DNA of 64,000 nucleotides from Opisthocomus hoazin (Eukaryota; Chordata; Aves; Opisthocomiformes; Opisthocomidae), in assembly GCF_030867145.1 (NCBI RefSeq), contig NC_134422.1, positions 11,480,531-11,544,530 on the forward strand. Direction: 5' to 3'. The notes under the pieces were generated by a model, which ran no database searches, had not been told where the DNA came from, and saw only the letters and a program-made list of their open reading frames with translations. Shown here in pieces: positions 41,001-49,230 of the stretch (positions within the stretch are counted from its first letter, which is position 1; each line of letters begins with the position of its first letter). The position numbers were made by a program, and so were the translations under genes.

Positions 41001-44000
41001 ATTACAGGTGGAACCAGTCTAAACTAAAACAGGGGTTTAGTTGACGATTCCCACGAAGAGTGGGAACATGTTAGGTGCCTTCAGGACTTAATGCAGTGTT
41101 TCTCCTCAAGTTTTTTCCTGGTTTGCCTGCCTGCTTAGGACAAACCAGTATTTAAACTTCAGCTTAGGCAGTCAGAAATATAACTGGTCTTACTAATTTT
41201 TTTTTTCCAAATCAAACTTGAGTGTCATTATGAAAACCTTGTCTAGGTGAGGTGGGGTTTTGTTTGGTGGCTTTCTTTGTGTTTTTGCAGAGTTGTACCA
41301 CAGATGAGCTCTAGCATTGCTCTACACTTAAAACTTAGTTGAAACTGAAATGTGGTCCATCTGCTGCCCTGAGAAATCTAACCACTATACTAAAATTATT
41401 GCACCTTAGAACTTGAAAATAGAGAGGGTAAGCCACTGGTGACCTATGTGGCTGCAGGATTTTTTTCAGAACAAGTATATTTTTCAACAGTTTGGACTTC
41501 TTCCTTACTTTGATTCTTAATGCGAATTCTTGTTCTGCCTGTTCTTTTATCCCTTCTACTTAAACTGATCTGCTGTTGCTGGTCACTTCATATCTTATGC
41601 TTATTTATCACTAATGGCCTTGGTAAGCCTTCTCCTGGATCTGCCATGTCTTTGATTTTGCAGAGCATCAAAACAACTCACCTTGCTTGTAAACTTATAA
41701 AATTTGCGAACAGATGAACATGTCTACAGCTCTTCCTTAGTCTTCCCATGCTTCCAGTTACTCTGTAAGTAGCTCCTCCCTCTCTGAAGTGCCTTAGCTC
41801 GCATGCCCTGCTGAGCAGGCCTGAGGATGATGATAACCTTCAGCAGGAGTGTCTGCCTCAGATCCCTCCCTTAGATTCCCAGGAGTCTAAGTGACCCTGT
41901 TGTTTCTTTTGGAGTTTAGGAAGGATTTCTTGTTCTCTCCCAAGTCACATTACCAGTTCCCTTTCAGCTTAAGACTCTGCCTCTTCTTCCATAGAGCTGG
42001 CTATGGGAAAGGCACAGGAAGAAAGGAAAGAACTCAAAGACTCTGCAAAACTTTAAAGCCAAGAGGTGCTGTAATTAACGTTTGGGTCGTGTTGTGCTGG
42101 ACGCTAGACAAATATATGCTTGCTTCAGAGAGCCTGCAGCTGTGCAAGGGTTTGCCACGTCCTTGAGAATCCAGGCTGAGTTGGCAGAATAGATGAAAGC
42201 ATTTGCGATGGGGTCTCATTCGTTCTGGTTATCTCCAGTGGCACAGGCCCTGTATTGCTGGCTAAAGTGGCTTCCTGTTTCTGTCACTGTGCCAAGTGAG
42301 ATGTGCAGTTACCTCTTAGCTGTAGGCCTGTCCCTGCAAGTGTGTCCAAGCACAGTCATCTTGGTTAGTGAGAACCTGTTAAATACTGTCCAATAAGCAA
42401 TATAAACTAGGAAAAAAGAGTGAGTTTTTGCCATTTTTAGGAGACGTCAACCTAAATGACAAAACTCTTACTGAACGCAAGAGCTGTGGAGTTGGTCCAA
42501 GCCCTTATACTTCAGATTTCTCCCTAAAAGGCAGGTTTAAATTTCTTGTTGCTCTGAATTGATATGCCTGACTTACACAGCAGACAAAGCAACACACTTT
42601 CAAGGAGGCAAAGGACTTAATGTCACGGTGTTCAGAGCACCACTGTCATACTCGGGCTGAATAACGAACAATGAAAGCAGGCTTTTAAATACTGCCTCTT
42701 TGCTTTTCAGAAGCCATGATTGTTCCCGTTCCTATGCCTTAATGCCTTGCAGGATTTCTTCTGCACCATGTCTTTTTTGTCTTGGTGCTGCCTATTGACA
42801 GTCCACTGAAGGAAAAGAAATAAATTTCCTTTCCTGTAATAAAAACTGCCTCATCTTCAGCAGGAAACTTGTGATAAATCTTGTACTTGTCAAAAGACTC
42901 ATTCTAGTAACAACCAAAGAAACAGGCCTGCGGGAGTGTTTATATTATCCGATTCAGAGTTTAACTAAAAACAAAGGAAAAACCCCTTTTGGAAGTGCCT
43001 TTCACTGTTTTACTTTGTGACTGGTGTTTCTGTCAAACGGGTGTCCTCCCTTGTTACTGTATGTGCAGTCCTTAAAGGTTAAATTAAGGAACTTTATATT
43101 TAACCATGGCTGTTTTTCACCAGATATGCAGCTTCTATTGATGACATACTGGAAGAGGAAGAGCATTATGCGGATCAGCTGAAAGAATATCTCTTCTATG
43201 CAGAAGCGCTACGGTGTGTACAGAAGTGCATAGCTCAAATGGAAGCTGTAGGCCTTTCGTCTAACGTTGTGTTGATATTGAGTTTAGTCTGGTATCCTCG
43301 TCTGTTCTCTGAGAAGTGGAAATTTCAGTGTTGTGGAATCTCCATGCTCTCACCTCTTACTTTGCTTACTCGTAGTTGATTGTCATGTGGGTGGCAATAA
43401 AACTTAGAACTGAGCTGATCAATAGTGAAATGACAGAAATGTTAAAATCGGGATACTGTGGAAGGTAATGCTGTTTATTCCTCTGGGTACATCCTTTCCT
43501 TAGCTTCTGGTATAATACTGCCCCAATGTGCTGAAAGCTTCAGCTTTCAAATGAGATGGGCCAAACAGAGCTGCTACAGCCATTACACATTCCAGCAAGT
43601 TTTAAAGGGCCCTATATAACTTTCATCTACTGTACAGTTTTGTGCATCTAAATACTGATTTTTTTTTTTTAAACATTAGCCTTTATAGGGCAGTCCTTCT
43701 TTACAAGCATGGATACAAAAGCAAATTGCTTTATGCTATTAGATGGTGCTTAAAGCTGTCGTGCTCTCCAGGGGCTGGCTCTGAACCTCTTAGAGGGGTT
43801 TGGCAGTGCTGTAGAGAATGGGGCTGGTGAGTGTGATGGCTGCTATGTGGGAACCCAGAGCACTAGTAGCCTGCCCTGGGAGACAAATGTGTATCCGGCA
43901 GTGGAGTACGGATGTAGCGTCGTCAGCCCACACAGGATTGGGATTTTACTGCAGGTGGTCAGAGGAAACTCCTCTTTTCCAGATGAAAGGTGCTATCTTA

Positions 44001-47000
44001 ATGTAGGAGCACAGCTTTCTTGTTTCATTGCTTAAAAAGTGTGAAGAATTCTGATTGATACATTGCTGCTGTGACAGGTACCATCTCCAGGTACCTTTTG
44101 TCATAGCTGTGATTTTTCTGTAATAGATTTTAAATAAAAATATTTTACAGTGGTGTCCTTAAGTAGGTGGTAGGGCTCGTATTGCTGAAAGTGTCTCAGA
44201 AGGAGTCTCAGAAGAGGAGCAGAAGAGCAGAAAGCTGCTATAACTTTCTTTATACTTTGATCCAAGCTTGCTTAACTACAGCATTTGCGGAGTTATGCGT
44301 TCTGTGATAAGGCTGTTGAATTCAAGCTCGATAAATAACTGAATGTGCTGCCTGCCAAAAAAAGAGCGTGGTGCCATTTGTAAAGTTTAAATGGAGGGAA
44401 ACGTAGCAAAACAAAGTATTGCGTGACAGATCTTCCATTGCTTACTTTTCAGGGCAGTTTGCAGGAAGCACGAACTGATGCAGTATGACTTGGAAATGGC
44501 TGCACAGGACCTAGCATCTAAGAAACAGCAGTGTGAGGAGCTGGCAACAGGAGTGAGTCTTTCCACTTTCTTCTCCAAGATGCCTCTTTTATTTTATTTT
44601 CTATTTGAGCCAAGTTACTTCGAATGACATTTAAGTGGCACTAGCATGCTGTCTGATGCTTATGAGAAGCAGTATCATATGAGCTGTAGGCATCTGAGGT
44701 TTAAAGTAACGTGGTTCTTGGTGACATAAGCTGTTTGTACCAAACTACTTTTATTAAATACTGAGCAAGCAAAGGGTTGCAGGGAATATGACCTAAGCAG
44801 AATAACACAAACAACTCTGTCCTAAAGATCAAAATTCTGAAAGGCTTCCTCTGCGTTTTGAAAGTTGGGTACTACTGATATGTGGCTAGTCCCTTCTATG
44901 TGGATGATAAAACATTGTCCTAAAGTGGTGGCTTCAAAAAAGTGTTTAGAATTCTTAATCCTGCTGTCGGATCTATTTGCACTCTATACGCAACTGCTTT
45001 ACGGCTTTTCTTTCTCATACAGAAGACAAGAGTGGGGTTCTCTCCTACTTCAGTTAGAAAATTGCCCTGAGAGGTTACCTGTGTCAGTGGAATGACTCAG
45101 AGTCCAATCCACAGACCAGCCTTAAGAGTTTGAACACAATATTGCTTCCTCCCCACTTTGCTTGGTCTCATGTGAGCCACCATACCTTCTATAGCTAGTT
45201 TTCAATGGGACATTCATGAAATGGAAGTTAAAGCCAAAAACCAGCTGAATAATAAGAATAAGCCCAAATGCTGTTAAAAATCACATAATGACTTGTGGCT
45301 GTGCTTAAGAATCCCAAACCTAGGATGTCTTTGTGTTTTTGTAGACTGTGAGAACATTCTCCCTGAAAGGAATGACCAGCAAGCTCTTTGGGCAGGAAAC
45401 CCCAGAGCAGAGGGAAGCCAAGATAAAGGTTCTAGAAGAGCAGATACAGGAAGGAGAAGAACAACTTAAGTCTAAAAATCTGGAGGGCAGGTAAATGGGC
45501 TTGACTTCTTCAAAGAAAACACAGGGCTTGTCTTAGCAGAAGTCCTTGACTGGATGCTCTTGAAGGTGTTTGCATTTTGTAAGTGTTTTTAATATATTCT
45601 TGGTGTTTATGAGCTGTCTATAAAAGCTCCTGTCAGCTGCAAGTTGTGAAATAAAGTACAGTACATGCAGTTAGCTTCTGGTCTGAGTGTATGGCTTATG
45701 TAAAACCTGATGACTTTCCCAGTTACTGAGCCCACTCTAATGGCTGACTTGCATGCTTTTATGTTCAGCTAGTAATATGTTTAGCAGGTGGGCTTGTAGG
45801 TCTGCAGCTGAATAGCCTAAGACTCAAAAGCTGCTTCGCTTCAAATCTAGTATTTAGTTTGGTTTATGTGTACGTGTCCTGAGCTCATATTCTACAACTT
45901 CTTGTACGGGGGATAACGGACTCGTTTGAAAGAGGTTAGGAATTCTGGTGAGTTGTGTTTGAGTAACTGCTTCTCAGTGCTCTAATGAAATTTTCTTCAG
46001 GAATGCAAACATGAAAAATAGGAACTAACGTTCCTAAAGCGATGTGATTGTGTCAGAACACATTCATTGTATAACACAAGGGGTAAACGTGGTTATCTCC
46101 TAATATGTTAGGGTCAGAGCTGGAAAGATAAGACTAGTTCATGGATAGTTCAAAACAACAAGGTGCTCAGCAAATGCAATTTCTTAATCATTTTGACAGA
46201 AGTACTGGAGATCTGCTTTTGTAGCTCTGGAAGCAATTTTCAAGTGAATACTTGCCTTGTATGTGTAGTCCAGCACAAAAAAAAGCTATGAATTGCAGAA
46301 ATCTACCTCCATTTTAGTTAAGGAGACCTGAAGACACATGACCAAACCAAGAAAATTAATTCCTGGAGTGAATCGTCTAAGTCAAATCTACATTGTAAAT
46401 GTTTGTTGTACTTCAGTGTCTCAAATCCTGATGACAAGTGAGTTTTCACATTGGAAAGACCAAGATTCTGACTTGACAATTGACAAAGAAATGTGCAGTG
46501 TTGTGTGCTGAGTGGTGGCGTAAAGTTACTTAGTTACTCCAATGAAATCTGAGGAGTAAAGTATGTTCTGAATGATGCTGGTTCTATGGCAGTGATGCTT
46601 ATGGGGGAGGGGGGGGAAGGAAACCCCAAACCAAACAACCCAAGACATCCTGTGAAACTGATTCTCTAGATTAAAAACCTCAAAAAAAAAAAAAAAAAAG
46701 GTGGTAATGCCAGTTATAAAATGATGACACTGTGGGATGCGTAGTAACTACAGAACTTGTTTATTGACTGAAAGATGGAGCGCTTTGTCGTACGTAGCCT
46801 CTCTGCTGGGGGTTCAGAGGGAGGAAGATCAGCTGAGGATGGAACATGTAAAACACTAACAGAAATATTGCTTTTAATTCCAGAGACTTCGTGAAAAGTG
46901 CCTGGGCTGACATTGAACGGTTTAAAGAACAAAAGAATCATGACTTGAAGGAGGCACTTATAAGCTACGCTGTTATGCAGATTAGCGTGTGCAAAAAGGT

Positions 47001-47376
47001 ACGTTTGTGAGAGGCCAGGCTAGTGTACGTAGTGTATCAGCAGGGGATCAGATGCAGACTCGCAGTTAGTAGGAACATTGCGGTCACAGAAGGTTGGAAG
47101 TCACTGGCGTAAAACCTCCCACGAATTCTGTCCTACTCTAACTCAGTCACGTGTTATGTTGATTCATAATAGGCAGCGTGATGCAATTCCAGTGTGGTCT
47201 CTGCCTTACTCGAGTGTGAAGTTCTGTGGGCCTTCTTTGTAGAGTCTTCTGTGGAAGAAAGTCTGTTGATGAGGTTTGCAAGCAAAGTATATTTCCACCT
47301 ATTGATTTTTTTTAACTTTTTTTTAAAGGGAATTCAAGTTTGGACAAATGCAAAGGAATGCTTCAGCAAGATGTGA
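13916..47376 (+). CDS. SNX4: Sorting nexin 4, complete 14-exon gene
   Basis: The coding sequence joins 13916-14023, 15011-15126, 25796-25934, 26011-26160, 27256-27303, 31192-31247, 35739-35811, 37367-37428, 38947-39012, 43124-43213, 44453-44552, 45345-45490, 46884-46998 and 47329-47376. It totals 1317 nt for 438 residues, against about 450 in human, the difference lying in the variable N-terminus. SNX4 is a PX-BAR protein that binds PI3P on early endosomes, tubulates membrane, recycles cargo such as transferrin receptor and contributes to autophagy. Visible features are an acidic low-complexity N-terminus (1 to about 40), a PX domain (about 49-175) with the RRYSEFE motif (R94), PPLPEK (K120) and VERRR (R142), then a BAR-like helical region (about 190-430) with a conserved C-terminal [11 protein letters not shown]. 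All 13 introns are GT-AG, phases match at every junction, and there is no stop or frameshift, so the gene looks intact. Identity rests on near-continuous match to vertebrate SNX4. Confidence 0.97.
14024..15010 (+). other. SNX4: SNX4 intron 1
   Basis: A 987-bp phase-0 intron. It starts inside the CpG island with a short (CGG)5-type run at about 14041-14055 and contains a TTA/TTG trinucleotide stretch at about 14382-14410. Otherwise nothing is recognised. Confidence 0.8.
14382..14410. repeat. TTA/TTG trinucleotide repeat
   Basis: A short run of TTA and TTG triplets in SNX4 intron 1, just past the CpG island. Confidence 0.8.
15011..15126 (+). CDS. SNX4: SNX4 exon 2, residues 37-74 plus split codon
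   Basis: The exon opens exactly with an ATG codon and encodes the start of the PX domain, including the [13 protein letters not shown] segment that is nearly invariant in vertebrate SNX4, then [10 protein letters not shown]. It ends in a split AG|A arginine codon before GTGGGT. The ATG at the exon edge could serve as an alternative start if an alternative first exon were used. Confidence 0.95.
20641..20994 (+). mobile_element. CR1 LINE, 5'-truncated 3' end
   Basis: The element begins at the CR1 ORF2 segment equivalent to '[11 protein letters not shown]' and runs through [16 protein letters not shown] and [32 protein letters not shown] to a TAG. A short 3' UTR then ends in about two ATTCTGTG units at 20980-20994. 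Its last 300 bases are closely similar to the CR1 at 55.47-56.04 kb, suggesting the same subfamily. A small insertion or deletion near 20690 shifts the frame. It lies in SNX4 intron 2 in the sense orientation. Confidence 0.93.
22792..23400 (-). other. Unclassified coding-like tract, possible decayed element or pseudogene
   Basis: On the minus strand one frame runs from about 23382 to 22792, about 195 codons, interrupted by a single TGA at 23155-23157. An overlapping second frame continues past 22800 with plausible codons. The first part has a short [12 protein letters not shown] patch that loosely recalls the C-terminus of tyrosine recombinases, but the catalytic R-H-x-x-R-Y set is not visible. 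I do not recognise the protein. Remnant transposon, processed pseudogene and chance are all possible. Confidence 0.25.
24303..24800 (+). mobile_element. Older, diverged CR1 LINE fragment
   Basis: The + strand follows CR1 ORF2 order. It starts at [15 protein letters not shown] sequence (about 24312), passes through a degraded VQRRAMKMI segment (about 24370) and [15 protein letters not shown] (about 24625-24665), and ends in a CTTGCAACCTCAAG closing segment (about 24763) and a degenerate 8-base tail (about 24780-24800). It has many frameshifts and is clearly older than the copies at 20.6 and 55.5 kb. Confidence 0.85.
25796..25934 (+). CDS. SNX4: SNX4 exon 3, residues 75-121
   Basis: Core of the PX domain. 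It includes [14 protein letters not shown], where R94 of RRYSEFE corresponds to the PI3P 3-phosphate-binding arginine of the family, and [10 protein letters not shown], the PX proline-rich loop with lysine K120. The acceptor is TTCAG at 25791-25795 and the donor is GTAAGG. Confidence 0.97.
25935..26010 (+). other. SNX4: SNX4 intron 3, only 76 bp
   Basis: A very short phase-0 intron with a GTAAGG donor and a TTTAAATAG acceptor. If retained it would add a TAG stop after six codons, so it must be removed for full-length protein. Confidence 0.95.
26011..26160 (+). CDS. SNX4: SNX4 exon 4, residues 122-171
   Basis: C-terminal half of the PX domain, with [19 protein letters not shown] (R142 is the second phosphoinositide-contact arginine of the family) followed by [13 protein letters not shown] and the end helix. 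It is 50 codons, with CAG|GTATAG at the donor. Confidence 0.97.
26161..27255 (+). other. SNX4: SNX4 intron 4
   Basis: A phase-0 intron of about 1.1 kb. I see no repeat or gene in it. Confidence 0.85.
27256..27303 (+). CDS. SNX4: SNX4 exon 5, residues 172-187
   Basis: A 48-base microexon-like segment encoding the linker between the PX and BAR-like regions ([16 protein letters not shown]). It has a TTTAG acceptor and GTAATT donor and is phase 0 at both ends. Skipping it would keep the frame. Confidence 0.96.
27304..31191 (+). other. SNX4: SNX4 intron 5
   Basis: A 3.9-kb phase-0 intron with a 15-A homopolymer near 27695-27710. No transposon or gene is recognised. Confidence 0.8.
31192..31247 (+). 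CDS. SNX4: SNX4 exon 6, residues 188-205 plus split codon
   Basis: Encodes [18 protein letters not shown], the beginning of the BAR-like region. It sits between a strong pyrimidine-rich acceptor and a GTAAGA donor, and the last lysine codon is split AA|G. Confidence 0.96.
31248..35738 (+). other. SNX4: SNX4 intron 6
   Basis: A 4.5-kb phase-2 intron containing a G12...C8 inverted repeat (31554-31588) and several poly-A/poly-T runs (for example 32724-32742, 35399-35413, 35510-35522). No gene or clear transposon is seen. Confidence 0.8.
31554..31588. repeat. G12 / C8 homopolymer inverted repeat
   Basis: A run of 12 G (31556-31567) preceded by TT is followed, after 11 bases, by 8 C (31579-31586) and AA. 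The flanking TT and AA extend the pairing, giving a potential 10-bp hairpin. The G run could also form intermolecular or slipped structures. Confidence 0.85.
35739..35811 (+). CDS. SNX4: SNX4 exon 7, residues 206-230
   Basis: Encodes [19 protein letters not shown] and the following residues, part of the first long BAR-like helix. The acceptor is GCTCCCAG, the donor is GTAAGT, and the phase-2 start matches exon 6. Confidence 0.96.
35812..37366 (+). other. SNX4: SNX4 intron 7
   Basis: A phase-0 intron of about 1.55 kb. I see nothing recognisable beyond AT-rich sequence. Confidence 0.8.
37367..37428 (+). CDS. SNX4: SNX4 exon 8, residues 231-250 plus split codon
   Basis: Encodes [20 protein letters not shown], conserved in the BAR-like region. 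The acceptor is TTTTAG and the donor is GTAAGA; it ends in a split AG|T serine codon. Confidence 0.96.
37471..37497. repeat. (TG)(TA)(CA)(GA) compound microsatellite
   Basis: Short consecutive dinucleotide runs shortly after the exon 8 donor of SNX4. Confidence 0.85.
38624..38647. repeat. (TTTG)6 tetranucleotide repeat
   Basis: Six perfect TTTG units in SNX4 intron 8, followed about 10 bases later by an A-rich stretch. Confidence 0.9.
38947..39012 (+). CDS. SNX4: SNX4 exon 9, residues 251-272 plus split codon
   Basis: Encodes [20 protein letters not shown] and the following Asp, essentially invariant in vertebrate SNX4. The donor is GTAAGT after a split GT|A valine codon. Confidence 0.96.
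39013..43123 (+). other. SNX4: SNX4 intron 9
   Basis: A 4.1-kb phase-2 intron. I see no gene, clear transposon or RNA in it. Confidence 0.8.
43124..43213 (+). CDS. SNX4: SNX4 exon 10, residues 273-302 plus split codon
   Basis: Encodes [20 protein letters not shown] and then EYLFYAEAL, part of the BAR-like helical region. The acceptor is TTCACCAG, the donor is GTGTGT, and an arginine codon is split CG|G. Confidence 0.96.
43214..44452 (+). other. SNX4: SNX4 intron 10
   Basis: A 1.24-kb phase-2 intron. Nothing is recognised beyond a short poly-T stretch near 43660. Confidence 0.85.
44453..44552 (+). CDS. SNX4: SNX4 exon 11, residues 303-336
   Basis: Encodes [20 protein letters not shown] and the following [13 protein letters not shown] of the BAR-like region. 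The acceptor is TTTTCAG and the donor is GTGAGT. Confidence 0.96.
44553..45344 (+). other. SNX4: SNX4 intron 11
   Basis: A 792-bp phase-0 intron with nothing recognisable in it. Confidence 0.85.
45345..45490 (+). CDS. SNX4: SNX4 exon 12, residues 337-384 plus split codon
   Basis: Encodes [20 protein letters not shown] and then a lysine/glutamate-rich coiled-coil-like helix, ending at a split AG|A arginine codon before GTAAAT. It is the longest exon after exon 4. Confidence 0.96.
45491..46883 (+). other. SNX4: SNX4 intron 12
   Basis: A 1.4-kb phase-2 intron containing an 18-A homopolymer at 46682-46699. Nothing else is recognised. Confidence 0.85.
46682..46699. repeat. A18 homopolymer
   Basis: An uninterrupted run of 18 A in SNX4 intron 12, about 185 bp before exon 13. 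Confidence 0.95.
46884..46998 (+). CDS. SNX4: SNX4 exon 13, residues 385-423
   Basis: Encodes [20 protein letters not shown] and then [18 protein letters not shown], the final long helix of the BAR-like region. The acceptor is ATTCCAG and the donor is GTACGT. Confidence 0.96.
46999..47328 (+). other. SNX4: SNX4 intron 13
   Basis: A 330-bp phase-0 intron ending in a long T-rich tract before TTTTAAAG. Nothing else is recognised. Confidence 0.9.
47329..47376 (+). CDS. SNX4: SNX4 exon 14 (coding part), residues 424-438 and stop
   Basis: Encodes the invariant SNX4 C-terminus [15 protein letters not shown] followed by TGA at 47374-47376. The exon continues into the 3' UTR. Confidence 0.97.
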   Translation, partial: GIQVWTNAKECFSKM

Positions 47377-47475
47377 TTATCTGGAAATGAATTCTTCCTC
47401 CAAGTGCCAGAGAATGGAAGCACAAATGTAAAACACCAATGTTAAGTTGCTACATGACTTACGTATAAATCATGA

Positions 47476-47481
47476 AATAAA
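47476..47481 (+). promoter_or_regulatory. SNX4: Proximal poly(A) signal AATAAA
   Basis: A canonical hexamer 100 bases after the SNX4 stop, followed by a T-rich stretch. It would give a very short 3' UTR. Confidence 0.5.
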
Positions 47482-48270
47482 TGAGTTGACTGACTAGTTT
47501 TTCTTTCTGCTGACTGTAATTGTTAACAAAGGACAAAAAGGACATGTTATTAAATGTTTAGCCCTGACTGCCACTTCTGTGGCATGTTTTATATGTGGTA
47601 GCAAATAATTCAGGGGTAAAAGAGTTACTGAAAACTACAGCTCTGTATTGGGGCAAAGGTATAGGGAAAGTTATCCCAGGAAGTATGAACTGAACTGGTC
47701 TGAGACTTGTGAAACACCATGCTCTGTAAGGCGTAGATCACTTCCAGATGCCCTTCTTTTCAGCCCTCACAGTTTAGAATTTGTAATGCTCAAGGGTGCT
47801 TTGGTTTTATAATGGGACACACAGTTGTGTTCTTGAGATCTACACCAGAAGAGGACAAAAATTGAAATATTGTTAACGCCTAGAGTTCATATTTGAATGC
47901 CTTTGCATGTCCATAGAGAAATGTGCTTTTCCAGAGTTCAGGTTAAGCAGTCTCAAGCTCCTGAGATGTTTGAAACTCTCTACAGTAGAGGTGTTGTACA
48001 ACGGTTTGATACAATATTCTGCGTTTACCGGTTCCCACTTAAGTTTTGATATGGGCATTGATTTCTTACCAAACTTCTTCCTGCAAGTAAAGGAGATTGG
48101 TGATCCAGCTGAGCAGCAAAACCAAAGTCAAAGCTGGCAAGAAGCGGATGCAACTTCGGTTTGGTTGTTTGGAACCTGTTTACACTAGATGTGAATCTGG
48201 CCTGTGGTACCTCTTTGTGTAACTGAAGCGGCGTGGTTCTTAAAAGAATAGTTCTTAATGAAGATGCTGA

Positions 48271-48276
48271 AATAAA
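48271..48276 (+). promoter_or_regulatory. SNX4: Middle poly(A) signal AATAAA
   Basis: A canonical hexamer about 0.9 kb past the stop, with modest TG-rich sequence 20-40 bases downstream. Confidence 0.4.
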
Positions 48277-48369
48277 AACCTGGTGCAACTTCTGTAGTAC
48301 TTAAGAGCAGTGATGTGCGGAATCCACAACGAATCAAGGTATCTGTTTGGCTCTTGTAATGATGTTTCA

Positions 48370-48404
48370 GTGTGTGTGTGTATATATATCTGTATATATA
48401 TACA
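48370..48404. repeat. (TG)n(TA)n compound microsatellite
   Basis: About five TG units are followed by interrupted TA runs, inside the probable 3' UTR of SNX4. Confidence 0.9.
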
Positions 48405-49202
48405 CCAGTATAACATGATTTGCAGTTATAGGTACTTGCATTAAATGTTTCCAATTATGAAAAACACTTACCACTGTCTAATATTGGGCTTTTTCTACAT
48501 ATGTTCAAGTTCTTGGTCTTGTGGAATTTGTCAGACTTGATTGCTAGTCCTAAAGGAAGCTTTGTAATGTTCTGTTGCAATGGGTATTTAATTATTCTGG
48601 ATTAGAACACTACTCGGATTTTGATTTTTCTAAAAGATACTCCAGGAAGTCATTAAAAGTTCTTTTGATAAATGATCAGTAACGTAGCTACTGATACGTC
48701 CCGTGTTATGTTTGTCTCTGCAGCATTTCTTTTCTATAAAACCATTGTAAAGAATTCGTAGGCCTGGTGTACACCACAGCTTAAAACTCTGAAGTAAAAT
48801 GCTGGTCACTCTGATGACTCTGTGGCTGAGAGATGACGTTGGGCAGAAAGAGGTCTCTCCGCGTAACGTTTACGAGGAGAAGTGTTTTTCTGTTCAGAGG
48901 CTGCGGTATCCAGTTCCGGTACAGGCTGAAGGACTCTTACATTCCAAACCAAGAAGTTGCACACTTGACGTGTTCAGTAAACCTTCTAAAGGAGTGGTGC
49001 CTTAATGCAATACCGTGAGGCGCTCAGAGTAGGTATTTCTCATGCACTTTGATTTTTGGTAGATCTTTCTGGTGCCTCTTTCCACATTTCACTTGCTGTA
49101 CAGCTTATTAAATGTATTGGTATGCCTTTTTTTCCTTGCTAGTTGTACTAAACTGAAGAAGGGAACAAAAAGATTCTTGTAAGTTTTGTGCCAAATAAGC
49201 TA

Positions 49203-49208
49203 AATAAA
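49203..49208 (+). promoter_or_regulatory. SNX4: Distal poly(A) signal AATAAA
   Basis: A canonical hexamer about 1.8 kb past the stop, followed within 25-40 bases by a TTTTTTGT-type downstream element. Confidence 0.45.
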
Positions 49209-49230
49209 ATTGCTCTTTGATATTTTCGTT

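Larger units (their letters stand above)
47377..49230 (+). other. SNX4: SNX4 3' UTR, extent uncertain
   Basis: Sequence after the stop contains three AATAAA hexamers (47476, 48271, 49203), any of which could end the mRNA. The most distal is followed by a T/G-rich stretch ending around 49247. A TG/TA microsatellite lies at 48370-48404. The true end cannot be decided from sequence. Confidence 0.5.
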
